This document shows, piece after piece, positions 43,501 through 47,646 of a stretch of 64,000 nucleotides of DNA; positions within the stretch are counted from its first letter, which is position 1; each line of letters begins with the position of its first letter. Source of the stretch: Numida meleagris (Eukaryota > Chordata > Aves > Galliformes > Numididae); the NCBI RefSeq assembly GCF_002078875.1, contig NC_034411.1, positions 29,471,226 through 29,535,225 on the forward strand, read 5' to 3'. The notes under the pieces were generated by a model that was not told the origin of the DNA, did not search any database, and was given only the letters and a program-made list of their open reading frames with translations. Both the position numbers and the translations under genes were made by a program.

Positions 43501-45517
43501 AACAGCAAAGAAAGAAACTGTCAGTTAATTGACAAAACATAAAGCACCTCAATGTTGTTTAAGCATAAGAATAAAAAAAGATTATACATATTTTATGATG
43601 TGTAAATATCAATAAAGAAACAATGAACAATAATTTTGAATGTGAGTATATATTCAGCTTGTATCAGAAGAGCTGAAGTTCTAACAATTGACATATTTAA
43701 TCGATGTTGATTATGTCTGGTTAAAATTTGAACTCTAAGGCTAATCTCTAACTGACAAAAACATCATGCAATCAGAGATGACAAGGGCTGTACTTTTACA
43801 TACATACTGAGTTCTGACACTAAAAGAACAATATAGCTGATTGCTCCTGTTTGTTCAAGCACTGTGAAACACCTTTAAACATTTACAAACAACCAAAGCA
43901 CTCAAAACTGGGAATTATTTAATGGCCTTACCAAATGTAATAACATTAGTGTTTCATCTTCTCTCTACTCACTGAAAAACATTCCTCTTTTTTCAAAGCA
44001 TTTCTATGAAGTTACACTTATTTTTGCAGTATCTTTTGACATTTCAATCTGGACTTGCTTTACAAATAAAACCGATTATTTTTAGAATACAATAACGTTA
44101 GGCTGAGATGAGTGAAACTTGGTGGATATGAACTGGTGCATATGACAAGAATCCACTGGGTCAAAACAACAGTGATTAAGCTCTCCTTGAGATAAGAAAG
44201 AAGAAAAAGCTGCTATCAAAAACCAAGGGAATACTTGAAAATCTTCCAGGAAACAAAGCTGAATGATTTGGTCAGGTATCATTCCAGATGAACTGCATGC
44301 CTTATTAATCACATTTTCTGGCAGAAGCGATCTAAATGATGAATAACATTTCATATCAAAGGGGTAACCTGCTACATATTTTGACTAATAATTGAAATTC
44401 AACACATATACAGAACATACTCACCGAAGGGACATCCAAAATCATTTCTTCCACAGTTGTTAAGTCTAAACCTAGCCTGACACTGAGAACTTCAAATATG
44501 TACTTATATGAAGCATCAATTTTTGTTCTTCGACTTTCTCTTGCTTCTCTGTATCGAGCCTAAAACATCAAACATCTTTCAAGCAAAAAATACACAAATC
44601 GATTGCAACAGTAACCTGCTACTTAACTTAAAACTAAGGCTGAACATCTTGTATTATAGACATATAACTGCTTTAATCTTTAAAAGTATGTGCACTTTTA
44701 GAGTCTACCAGAAGAGCAAATACTATGAACTATTATAAAACATGAAGTCAGCAGAGGATATGGCAAGGAGAAGCAAATGTTAAATATACTACAGTAGATT
44801 TTAATACATTTGTGTGCCATTTTAACTAGTTTTCTTTTTCACAAAAATATTTCAATTTATTAAATTTATTAATTAATGTTCCTTAAACTAATACACTGAT
44901 GTCTATTGCCAATCCAGCCTGCAGCACTAATAACATCTACAAACAATAAATATTTTCAGGGATCAAGCTGGGTACAGCTTCGCTTCAGTGTAAATTATTC
45001 AGTTAATATCTTCAGCCTCCTTCCACTACAACTTTAAAACAAAATCTTAAAATACTGAAGACATTACAGACAAATACATACACCACTTTCTACCTGGAAT
45101 AAGAGAACAAAACATAAGGAGAACATAAGAAAAAAAAAAAAAAAAGAAAACGGGAAACAATTTATATAAACTGAATTTAATTATCTGAGAAAGAGCCAGA
45201 AATCTAAGTCCTAACGTTGAATACTAAACCTGTTTTTCTCTTAAAACTTCTTGCATGGATAGAACTCCAGCAGAGCTCCGGTAAAGCCTAGACATCCTTC
45301 GGCTTACAGGAGCATAAGACTCTTGGGAAGGGGAAGGGTTTGCTATTTGTTGAGCATGGTGAACTGGTTTGGCTCCAGCAATCGCTGGTGCGACAGGGCC
45401 AGACACAGAATCCTCTGTAGTGAGATTTTGCCCAGTAGTATCTGCTGCTGCAAGATCGGGCCCAGGATCTTCTCCAGTGTTTGAATTTTCTTTATTATCT
45501 TCTTGTATATTCTCCAT
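915..45517 (-). CDS. DNAH8: DNAH8, axonemal dynein heavy chain 8 (5' part, 31 coding exons)
   Basis: This is the N-terminal part of an outer-arm axonemal dynein heavy chain, the ATP-driven motor of cilia and sperm flagella. Thirty-one exons were placed by AC...CT (minus-strand GT/AG) borders. Codon phase is continuous through all of them, giving 1424 residues from ATG at 45517-45515 down to 915. Recognisable family stretches are [20 protein letters not shown] (exon 4), [15 protein letters not shown] (exon 8), [15 protein letters not shown] (exon 12), [20 protein letters not shown] (exon 15) and [11 protein letters not shown] (exon 28). This covers the tail (DHC_N1) region that binds intermediate chains and neighbouring heavy chains. 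The linker, six AAA modules and microtubule-binding stalk lie beyond the left edge. The match to DNAH8 rather than its close paralogue DNAH5 rests on recalled human DNAH8 similarity across nearly every exon. No frameshift or internal stop was found. The gene is divergent from GLO1. Confidence 0.95.
1527..1640 (-). CDS. DNAH8: DNAH8 coding exon 30
   Basis: Residues 1366-1403, phase 0 to 0. The acceptor is CTGTCAG and the donor ACG/GTAACT. It reads [20 protein letters not shown] then [18 protein letters not shown]. Confidence 0.92.
2018..2300 (+). mobile_element. CR1 LINE 3' fragment
   Basis: Plus-oriented CR1 sequence covering the end of ORF2 and the 3' region. It includes the CR1-typical run GGTGGTGAGGCATTGGAA, a TGGATGCCCCATTCCTGG stretch and ...GGTCCTTTCCATTCC near the end. 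It is 5'-truncated and diverged, and the terminal tandem tail is lost. It lies in the intron between exons 29 and 30. Confidence 0.85.
2897..3001 (-). CDS. DNAH8: DNAH8 coding exon 29
   Basis: Residues 1331-1365, phase 0 to 0. The acceptor is ATCTAG and the donor GCT/GTAAGT. It reads [20 protein letters not shown] then [15 protein letters not shown]. Confidence 0.93.
3681..3916 (-). CDS. DNAH8: DNAH8 coding exon 28
   Basis: Residues 1252-1330, entering with 2 bases and ending in phase 0. The acceptor is AAATCAG and the donor GAA/GTAAGA. It contains [40 protein letters not shown] and [11 protein letters not shown], one of the clearest family matches in the window. Confidence 0.95.
3917..7582 (-). 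other. DNAH8 intron between exons 27 and 28
   Basis: 3.7 kb of AT-rich intron. The only recognisable element is a CR1 fragment (about 4590-4900). Open frames at 5.2, 5.7 and 6.2 kb lack splice signals in phase and protein similarity. Confidence 0.75.
4590..4900 (+). mobile_element. CR1 LINE 3' fragment
   Basis: A CR1 3' region of a different subtype from the copy at 2.0 kb. It includes GGGCCCTGGAACAAGC, GAAGTGTTTGGACAACG and GGTCCCTTCCAAGTCAGGAT, ending in degenerate ATTCTACAAT/TGTGATTCTC tail units. It is plus oriented and 5'-truncated. Confidence 0.85.
7583..7709 (-). CDS. DNAH8: DNAH8 coding exon 27
   Basis: Residues 1210-1251 plus one base. The acceptor is CACACAG and the donor ACAG/GTTAGA. 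It contains [20 protein letters not shown] and [14 protein letters not shown]. Confidence 0.93.
7710..9353 (-). other. DNAH8 intron between exons 26 and 27
   Basis: 1.6 kb of AT-rich intron. I see no repeat, RNA gene or extra exon. Confidence 0.7.
9354..9547 (-). CDS. DNAH8: DNAH8 coding exon 26
   Basis: Residues 1145-1209, entering with 2 bases and ending in phase 0. The acceptor is TTTTGCAG and the donor CAG/GTGAGT. It contains [39 protein letters not shown] and [14 protein letters not shown]. Confidence 0.93.
9548..10778 (-). other. DNAH8 intron between exons 25 and 26
   Basis: 1.2 kb of intron. A plus-strand open frame (10387-10641) has no recognisable similarity and is treated as chance. 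Confidence 0.7.
10779..10953 (-). CDS. DNAH8: DNAH8 coding exon 25
   Basis: Residues 1087-1144 plus one base. The acceptor is AATAG and the donor GAAA/GTAAGT. It contains [20 protein letters not shown] and [15 protein letters not shown], a conserved block, followed by a variable Ser/Lys stretch. Confidence 0.93.
10954..13420 (-). other. DNAH8 intron between exons 24 and 25
   Basis: 2.5 kb of AT-rich intron with minor simple-sequence patches (for example ACAT repeats near 11120 and AAAAC repeats near 11800). Nothing else is recognised. Confidence 0.7.
13421..13523 (-). CDS. DNAH8: DNAH8 coding exon 24
   Basis: Residues 1052-1086, entering with 1 base. The acceptor is TTTTCAG and the donor GCG/GTAAGA. 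It contains [20 protein letters not shown] and LVIPNA. The first half is less conserved than neighbouring exons. Confidence 0.88.
14766..14872 (-). CDS. DNAH8: DNAH8 coding exon 23
   Basis: Residues 1017-1051 plus two bases. The acceptor is GTTACAG and the donor CAAA/GTGAGT. It contains [20 protein letters not shown] and [14 protein letters not shown]. Confidence 0.92.
15083..15620 (+). mobile_element. Mariner (Galluhop-like) DNA transposon remnant
   Basis: Terminal inverted repeats of about 30 bases flank it: the left end reads ...GTAATGCCTCCTATTTT and the right end AAAATAGGAGGTATTACTTT..., reverse complements with a few changes. Inside, a broken plus-strand frame resembles the N-terminal helix-turn-helix of mariner transposases ([16 protein letters not shown], then [13 protein letters not shown]). 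At about 540 bases it is far shorter than a full mariner, so the catalytic domain is deleted and the copy is non-autonomous. TA-rich flanks fit TA target use. Confidence 0.8.
15850..15974 (+). mobile_element. CR1 LINE, 5' part of an interrupted copy
   Basis: Plus-oriented CR1 ORF2 C-terminal region (GAGGGAACTGGGCTCGTTTA, GGAGACCTCATTGTGGCC). It stops abruptly where a minus-oriented CR1 begins and resumes at about 16326. Confidence 0.85.
15975..16325 (-). mobile_element. CR1 LINE inserted into another CR1
   Basis: A minus-oriented CR1 3' fragment. Its tail (TAGAATGATAGAATC) is at the low-coordinate end, followed by TTGGAAAAGACCTTAAAGAT and a body with CCTGATATCCAACCTAAACC. It separates the two halves of a plus-oriented CR1, so it is the younger insertion. 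Confidence 0.85.
16326..16641 (+). mobile_element. CR1 LINE, 3' part of the interrupted copy
   Basis: Continuation of the CR1 begun at 15850: GATAGTGATAGGACAAGGGG, GGTGGTGATGCACTGGAA, TGGATGCCCCATCCCTGG, ending in an intact ATTCTATGATTCTATGAT tail. Confidence 0.9.
16660..17155 (+). mobile_element. LTR-like avian interspersed repeat, copy A
   Basis: GC-richer sequence with a start like GGGGGAGCTACAGTGATG, an internal TTTAAGAAAGAG and CTGTGCAACAGCAGCTGG, then purine-rich tandem-like units (GGAGCAG, CCCATGGAGGAGC). It matches copy B (30825-31440, opposite strand) in block order. I recognise it as a common chicken repeat probably of LTR origin, but cannot name the family. Open frames in it are not considered genes. 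Confidence 0.55.
17249..17358 (-). CDS. DNAH8: DNAH8 coding exon 22 (charged linker)
   Basis: Residues 980-1016, entering with 2 bases and ending in phase 0. The acceptor is TTTACAG and the donor GAG/GTATTT. The segment is almost entirely acidic and basic residues ([20 protein letters not shown] then [10 protein letters not shown]). It is likely a flexible loop in the tail and a fast-evolving part of the protein. Phase continuity on both sides supports it as a real exon despite low complexity. Confidence 0.85.
18411..18552 (-). CDS. DNAH8: DNAH8 coding exon 21
   Basis: Residues 933-979 plus one base. The acceptor is TTAACAG and the donor CCAG/GTTGGT. It contains [20 protein letters not shown] and a lysine/serine-rich end ([12 protein letters not shown]) that opens a disordered linker. 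Confidence 0.9.
19345..19464 (-). CDS. DNAH8: DNAH8 coding exon 20
   Basis: Residues 893-932, phase 0 to 0. The acceptor is TTCTAG and the donor GAG/GTATGT. It contains [20 protein letters not shown] and [14 protein letters not shown]. Confidence 0.9.
21089..21205 (-). CDS. DNAH8: DNAH8 coding exon 19
   Basis: Residues 854-892, phase 0 to 0. The acceptor is GCTTAG and the donor AAG/GTACAC. It contains [20 protein letters not shown], with the family LTW motif, and [18 protein letters not shown]. Confidence 0.93.
21490..22670 (-). mobile_element. CR1 LINE, endonuclease to early reverse transcriptase
   Basis: Minus-oriented ORF2 fragment. At 22654-22301 it encodes an APE-type endonuclease segment, [13 protein letters not shown] and later [17 protein letters not shown], ending in a SxHE(I)VDFKIL motif. 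Towards 21.5 kb come reverse-transcriptase N-terminal sequences ([13 protein letters not shown]). Stops and shifts break the frame, so it is inactive. Confidence 0.85.
22700..23285 (-). mobile_element. CR1 LINE 3' fragment (older subtype)
   Basis: A minus-oriented CR1 3' end. The low-coordinate side reads AGTTGGAAGGGACCTTCAAA followed by the usual 3' region. The high side includes GAGCCCAGAACTTCACACAA and CTGGGTACCAGGGCACACTG. It is directly beside, and in the same orientation as, the 21490-22670 piece but from another part of the element. Confidence 0.8.
24657..24737 (-). CDS. DNAH8: DNAH8 coding exon 18
   Basis: Residues 827-853, phase 0 to 0. The acceptor is TTAACAG and the donor AAG/GTTGGT. 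It reads [20 protein letters not shown] then MAPKMQK, the usual continuation after DHC_N1. Confidence 0.92.
24833..24895 (+). repeat. A-rich tract
   Basis: A17 followed by CAAAAAAAAAG-type units for about 60 bases, 95 bases upstream (minus sense) of DNAH8 exon 18. No retroelement body adjoins it. Confidence 0.8.
25172..25189 (+). repeat. A18 mononucleotide tract
   Basis: A pure run of 18 A residues in the intron between exons 17 and 18, with no retroelement body recognised beside it. Confidence 0.85.
25598..25635 (+). repeat. (GTT)n imperfect microsatellite
   Basis: Two runs of GTT units separated by TCTTGCTT, in the intron between DNAH8 exons 17 and 18. Confidence 0.9.
25893..26080 (-). 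CDS. DNAH8: DNAH8 coding exon 17
   Basis: Residues 764-826, entering with 2 bases and ending in phase 0. The acceptor is TTTACAG and the donor GAG/GTAAAT. It contains [20 protein letters not shown] and [20 protein letters not shown], the end of the DHC_N1 region. Confidence 0.95.
27006..27141 (-). CDS. DNAH8: DNAH8 coding exon 16
   Basis: Residues 719-763 plus one base. The acceptor is TTAACAG and the donor TATC/GTAAGT. It contains [20 protein letters not shown] and [20 protein letters not shown]. Confidence 0.93.
27489..27608 (-). CDS. DNAH8: DNAH8 coding exon 15
   Basis: Residues 679-718, phase 0 to 0. The acceptor is ATTGCAG and the donor CAT/GTAAGT. It contains [20 protein letters not shown] and [10 protein letters not shown]. 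This PP(V/I)AGKI.W motif is among the most conserved parts of the axonemal dynein tail. Confidence 0.96.
28383..28482 (-). CDS. DNAH8: DNAH8 coding exon 14
   Basis: Residues 645-678, entering with 1 base and ending in phase 0. The acceptor is ATACAG and the donor AAG/GTACTT. It contains [20 protein letters not shown] and [13 protein letters not shown]. Confidence 0.92.
28937..29013 (-). CDS. DNAH8: DNAH8 coding exon 13
   Basis: Residues 620-644 plus two bases of residue 645. The acceptor is TCTTAG and the donor AAAG/GTATTG. It reads [20 protein letters not shown] and LQLLQ, matching the helix after the GLEV segment of the tail. Confidence 0.92.
29154..29351 (-). CDS. DNAH8: DNAH8 coding exon 12
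   Basis: Residues 554-619, phase 0 to 0. The acceptor is TTTCAG and the donor GAG/GTAAGC. It contains [39 protein letters not shown] and [18 protein letters not shown], a hallmark DHC_N1 block. Confidence 0.95.
30304..30450 (-). CDS. DNAH8: DNAH8 coding exon 11
   Basis: Residues 505-553, phase 0 to 0. The acceptor is TTTTTAG and the donor AAA/GTGAGT. It contains [17 protein letters not shown] and [20 protein letters not shown]. The open frame runs on into the intron, but the donor and exon 12 continuity fix the end. Confidence 0.92.
30451..32068 (-). other. DNAH8 intron between exons 10 and 11
   Basis: 1.6 kb of intron holding an LTR-like repeat at about 30825-31440. The rest is unremarkable. 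Confidence 0.7.
30825..31440 (-). mobile_element. LTR-like avian interspersed repeat, copy B
   Basis: Read on the minus strand it begins GGGGTGGCTGCAGTGAAAAG, has ATAAGATATTTAAGAAAGGA and GCTGTGCAACAGCTCTGAG, then GCACCAAGGTCAGTG and GGAGCAG-rich units. These are the same blocks as copy A in the same order. It is longer at its far end than copy A. Family name unknown. Confidence 0.55.
32069..32170 (-). CDS. DNAH8: DNAH8 coding exon 10
   Basis: Residues 471-504, phase 0 to 0. The acceptor is CACTAG and the donor AAG/GTTTGT. It contains [20 protein letters not shown] and [14 protein letters not shown]. Confidence 0.92.
32171..33944 (-). other. DNAH8 intron between exons 9 and 10
   Basis: 1.8 kb of AT-rich intron with a CTTT microsatellite (32964-33012). 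Nothing else is recognised. Confidence 0.7.
32964..33012 (+). repeat. (CTTT)n microsatellite
   Basis: About twelve uninterrupted CTTT units in the intron between DNAH8 exons 9 and 10. Length is likely polymorphic. Confidence 0.95.
33945..34052 (-). CDS. DNAH8: DNAH8 coding exon 9
   Basis: Residues 435-470, phase 0 to 0. The acceptor is CTTTAAG and the donor AAG/GTAAAT. It contains [20 protein letters not shown] and [11 protein letters not shown]. Confidence 0.92.
34053..36290 (-). other. DNAH8 intron between exons 8 and 9
   Basis: 2.2 kb of AT-rich intron. It contains the start of an LTR-like sequence (about 35129-35215) and short A runs at 36167 and 36189. No extra exon was found. Confidence 0.7.
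35129..35215 (+). mobile_element. LTR fragment of an endogenous retrovirus-like element
   Basis: TTGTGGTTTAACCCAGCAAC followed by a CCTCCCCACGGTGGGGAGGG hairpin-like stretch resembles the first tens of bases of an LTR seen widely in bird genomes. The rest of the LTR is not recognised beyond about 35215. The copy is non-coding and truncated. Confidence 0.5.
36291..36404 (-). CDS. DNAH8: DNAH8 coding exon 8
   Basis: Residues 397-434, phase 0 to 0. The acceptor is TGCCTAG and the donor CTT/GTAAGT. It contains [20 protein letters not shown] and [13 protein letters not shown], a strongly conserved DHC_N1 segment. Confidence 0.93.
36553..36582 (+). repeat. (TA)n followed by T run
   Basis: Eight to nine TA units run into about thirteen T residues, in the intron between exons 7 and 8. 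Confidence 0.85.
36753..36929 (-). CDS. DNAH8: DNAH8 coding exon 7
   Basis: Residues 338-396, phase 0 to 0. The acceptor TTGCAG is preceded by a pure 20-base T tract (A run at 36945-36964 on the plus strand). The donor is AAG/GTAATT. It contains [40 protein letters not shown] and [10 protein letters not shown]. Confidence 0.93.
36945..36964 (+). repeat. A20 tract forming the exon 7 polypyrimidine tract
   Basis: On the transcribed strand this is T20, lying 15 bases upstream of the DNAH8 exon 7 acceptor, where the U2AF binding tract is expected. Confidence 0.85.
37473..37508 (+). repeat. (GT)n microsatellite
   Basis: About eighteen GT units in the intron between DNAH8 exons 6 and 7. It is uninterrupted and likely polymorphic. 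Confidence 0.95.
37781..37944 (-). CDS. DNAH8: DNAH8 coding exon 6
   Basis: Residues 283-337, entering with 2 bases and leaving in phase 0. The acceptor is ACTCAG and the donor AGA/GTAAGT. It includes [20 protein letters not shown] and [16 protein letters not shown], part of DHC_N1. Confidence 0.92.
38352..38541 (-). CDS. DNAH8: DNAH8 coding exon 5
   Basis: Residues 220-282 plus one base. The acceptor is AATGCAG and the donor GAAG/GTAAGC. It reads [20 protein letters not shown] and later [19 protein letters not shown]. This is the beginning of the DHC_N1 tail homology. Confidence 0.92.
39218..39366 (-). CDS. DNAH8: DNAH8 coding exon 4
   Basis: Residues 170-219, entering with 2 bases and ending in phase 0. 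The acceptor is TTTTTCAG and the donor GAG/GTATTC. It contains [20 protein letters not shown] and [17 protein letters not shown], a block well conserved in DNAH5/DNAH8-type chains. Confidence 0.92.
40893..41187 (-). mobile_element. CR1 LINE 3' fragment
   Basis: A minus-oriented CR1: CATAGAATGGCTTGGGTTGG at the low end (3' tail), then GGGACCTTAACAACCATCTA, TTCCTAACATCTAACCTAAA and CCCTTGTCCTGTCATTATCA. It is well preserved. An open frame on the minus strand (40978-41187) is the CR1 ORF2 C-terminus. Confidence 0.9.
41405..41710 (+). mobile_element. Possible solo LTR
   Basis: A compositionally distinct 0.3 kb block in AT-rich intron. It starts near GCTGAGTCATGGCCTGAACC and has CTCATTTAAGGGCTGAC, which resembles a weak TATA region. 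It also has a small palindrome (AGGTGAAGGCAATTCACCT) and GGTGGAGCCTGGCTCCAC. The general look matches avian LTRs, but ends and target-site duplications are not clear. Confidence 0.35.
41818..41902 (-). CDS. DNAH8: DNAH8 coding exon 3
   Basis: Residues 142-169 plus one base of residue 170. The acceptor is TTTAACAG and the donor ATAG/GTAACT. It contains [20 protein letters not shown] and QEGDTPGI. The split codon joins with exon 4 to give [11 protein letters not shown], which confirms the junction. Confidence 0.9.
41903..44424 (-). other. DNAH8 intron between exons 2 and 3
   Basis: 2.5 kb of AT-rich intron. I recognise no repeats or genes. A 90-codon minus-strand open frame (44082-44354) lacks family similarity. 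Confidence 0.65.
44425..44559 (-). CDS. DNAH8: DNAH8 coding exon 2
   Basis: Residues 97-141, phase 0 to 0, with acceptor TTTTAG and donor TCG/GTGAGT. It reads [17 protein letters not shown], then [20 protein letters not shown], and ends ILDVPS. This is a helical, charged N-terminal segment typical of dynein tails. Confidence 0.9.
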
Positions 45518-45518
45518 T
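45230..45518 (-). CDS. DNAH8: DNAH8 coding exon 1 (start codon exon)
   Basis: Residues 1-96. The acceptor TTTCAG is followed by a single A and then ATG at 45517-45515, so the 5' leader must come from an upstream exon. With that leader the start has a purine at -3 and G at +4. The encoded segment ([12 protein letters not shown]...) is acidic, low in complexity and probably disordered, then becomes basic ([11 protein letters not shown]). An in-frame extension of 26 codons upstream lies inside the intron and is not used. The donor is CAG/GTTTAG. Confidence 0.85.
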
Positions 45519-46913
45519 CTGAAATATGCCAAAAAGGGAAAAAATAGTGTTTTTATACAGATAGTGAATTTTATACAGAATACCCCACCATGCATGATAC
45601 CCTTAAAACATACAAGTTCAGATAAAACATAGGATGGAGGATGTTGGGTGGTATTTCTTCAGTGGAAGTATTTAATTTCTACAGTGTTACTATGTCACTA
45701 CTTAATAAGTTTTATTTTGATTTAAATTAATACAGAAATCAGATTTTCATCATTAAAATCATGTTGAGAAGGTAAGAAATAACAGACAAGATTGCATCCT
45801 AAAATTTATACTGACTGAGCTCTTTGCACAGTGACTTATAAAGTCTTACACAATACATTAAAAGTTCCGAGAGTGCTGAGCACATCAAGACTTCTTCACC
45901 ACAGTGCAAAAAAAGTCAGACTTTCTCTTAGTTCTGTGACTAACCCAAGATGGCTAGGATACTAGCAGGGTAATCATTCCCAGATGAGGATTTCTAAAAC
46001 GGCCAAAACAAGGTATATTCATGACTGACTGCTAAGCAGCCAGCCACTATACAAAAGTAGCCCTGCTGTTTTCTTCCTCTATCTACTCCACTATTTAATA
46101 AGCCCAAGAAAGGTTTGGTTTTTGAATTCCAAGCCTGTAATTCAGGGCTACAAAGAATCATACAAATCCCCTCTCCCATTTTTTCCTACTCAGAGGCATA
46201 TTCAATCGCTAGCATTTGCTAGCTGCCATTAGTCCCAGTCAGTAGATCTTAACATTCTTGAATATACAGATAACAAAATGTTTCTTTCAGTATCCTCATT
46301 CTACACATGGACTGAACAACTACCTTTAGGGCACTGTCACCATCAGTGTACCTGTACCTGAAGTCTTTAGCTTGTGTCTAATTTTATCTAAAAATATCTT
46401 GTTCAGTTACATAGGGATGTTAGAATGGATAAACATGCACATAACCTATATAAATATGCAGAGTAACAGACAAATACACTGAGAACACCATTCTACTCAG
46501 AGTACTACTACCATAAAGATTAAAACAAATATCACACATTACACAGTAGTTCATAGGAGGCCTTAAGGGAGCCAACCACAGGTATAACCAACCACATGTA
46601 ATATACATGTGTGAGGATTCATGGTAGAAGAGCATCATGGCCTTCAGGTAAGAGCACGAGCTCCAGCTGGCTGTCTATCTTGGCTACAAACAGCACATAT
46701 CTTTTCACATCAAAACTTTCTTTTCCTCTTCTCCAGGTGCTCTAAACCTTGCCTACAAAACTTGTTCATACAACACAAATGAGAATTGAGTCTGTTTTCC
46801 AGCACAGCCTTGGACACGCACTTCAAGCACAGCATAGAACAACAAAATCACTCCACTTTCCTCTTGGAACTCAAATTCGGGGTTTATTCTACATCATTTC
46901 AAACGATTGTTAC
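45519..46913 (-). other. DNAH8 first intron
   Basis: 1.4 kb between the predicted leader exon and the start-codon exon. No repeats or other genes were seen. Confidence 0.5.
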
Positions 46914-47100
46914 CTGGGTCACCGGCACCCCCAGTCCGCTGACAAGCGTATGACTCTCTCAGCTTCGCTCCTGACCCCTTTAGAGCAGAAGCAACATGAC
47001 AGGAAGACTAGAGGAAGAGAAGGACGAGAAAAGTAAGCCTCTGTGTTACTCAGAAGCTCCGCTGCCCGCCCCGGCCGGCCGTTACCAACCCGTCTGCCTC
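46914..47100 (-). other. DNAH8: Probable DNAH8 non-coding leader exon
   Basis: The start-codon exon has a splice acceptor one base before ATG, so a leader exon must exist upstream. On the minus strand a donor GACCCAG/GTAACA ends at 46914, on the edge of the GC-rich promoter interval. Joining it to the coding exon gives CAG-A-ATGG, a good initiation context. The right-hand limit (transcription start) cannot be read from sequence and the value given is nominal. Confidence 0.4.
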
Positions 47101-47574
47101 CGGGACAGGGCGGCACAGCGCGGCGCTGCTGGCCGTTAGGGGGCGCCCGTAACGACTGCGGCGCTGCTCGCGCGGCGCTCGGCTCGGCTCTACTCGGCGT
47201 CACCCGCCGAAAAGGTGTAAAGCGAAGGAGCAGCCGTCTGTCATGTCCCGTCACACTTTTCTTAACAAAAGTGTATTTTTTTTCCTCACTATTCAAGACA
47301 GGTGGAAGCTGACATCTCTAATTCCCCAAAGGAATAAACCACACGTTAGGTGTGTTTGTAGACTTATGGTGCGAAGGCATCACACCGTGCTGTGAAGCCG
47401 CCTTAAGGTGCTACCAGCTGGAAAAAAGTGCTAAGTAAAACAGCACAGCGTCTATTTAAGCTCTAAACTGCCACTCAGGTGCGGAGGATGTGCTGCACGC
47501 AACTGAGCAACCGCGGGGCGGAGCGCTGCCTCTGTACCGCCCTCTCCTACCACCTCCTTCTCTCTGCTCCCAAG
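46914..47574. promoter_or_regulatory. Head-to-head DNAH8/GLO1 promoter interval
   Basis: About 0.66 kb separates the probable DNAH8 leader donor from the GLO1 start codon, and the two genes are transcribed away from each other. Positions 47050-47200 and 47460-47580 are GC- and CpG-rich, in contrast to the AT-rich introns. No TATA box is evident on the GLO1 side. Bidirectional use is inferred from layout. Confidence 0.55.
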
Positions 47575-47582
47575 ATGGCGGA
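47571..47582 (+). promoter_or_regulatory. TISU/YY1-like element at the GLO1 start codon
   Basis: The sequence CAAGATGGCGGA overlaps the GLO1 ATG (47575). It matches the TISU/YY1 motif (SAASATGGCGGC) except at its last base. Such elements act both as a core promoter motif and as a translation initiator for mRNAs with very short 5' leaders. A pyrimidine-rich stretch (47541-47570) just upstream could hold the transcription start. Confidence 0.5.
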
Positions 47583-47646
47583 ACCGAGCGGTCTGAGTGA
47601 TGAGGCTGCCTATGGCGCCTGCTCGGAGCCGGATCCCAGCACGAAG
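47575..47646 (+). CDS. GLO1: GLO1 exon 1 (coding part)
   Basis: Residues 1-24, [20 protein letters not shown] then PSTK, with donor AAG/GTGGGC. This is the flexible N-terminal segment. ATG lies in a strong context (AAGATGG). A leader sequence upstream is certain, but its start cannot be placed. Confidence 0.95.

Noticed and set aside
44082..44354. 90-codon minus-strand frame near DNAH8 exon 2
   Set aside because: No in-phase splice link to exons 2 and 3, which already join cleanly, and no family similarity.
47082..47091. GTTACCAACC as a possible RFX X-box for ciliary expression of DNAH8
   Set aside because: Only a half-site is convincing. The second arm does not match the X-box consensus.
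46919..47296. 125-codon minus-strand frame overlapping the DNAH8 leader, which might extend the protein N-terminus
   Set aside because: It ends in TGA just before the proposed donor, so it cannot join the DNAH8 frame. It is better explained as leader and promoter sequence.
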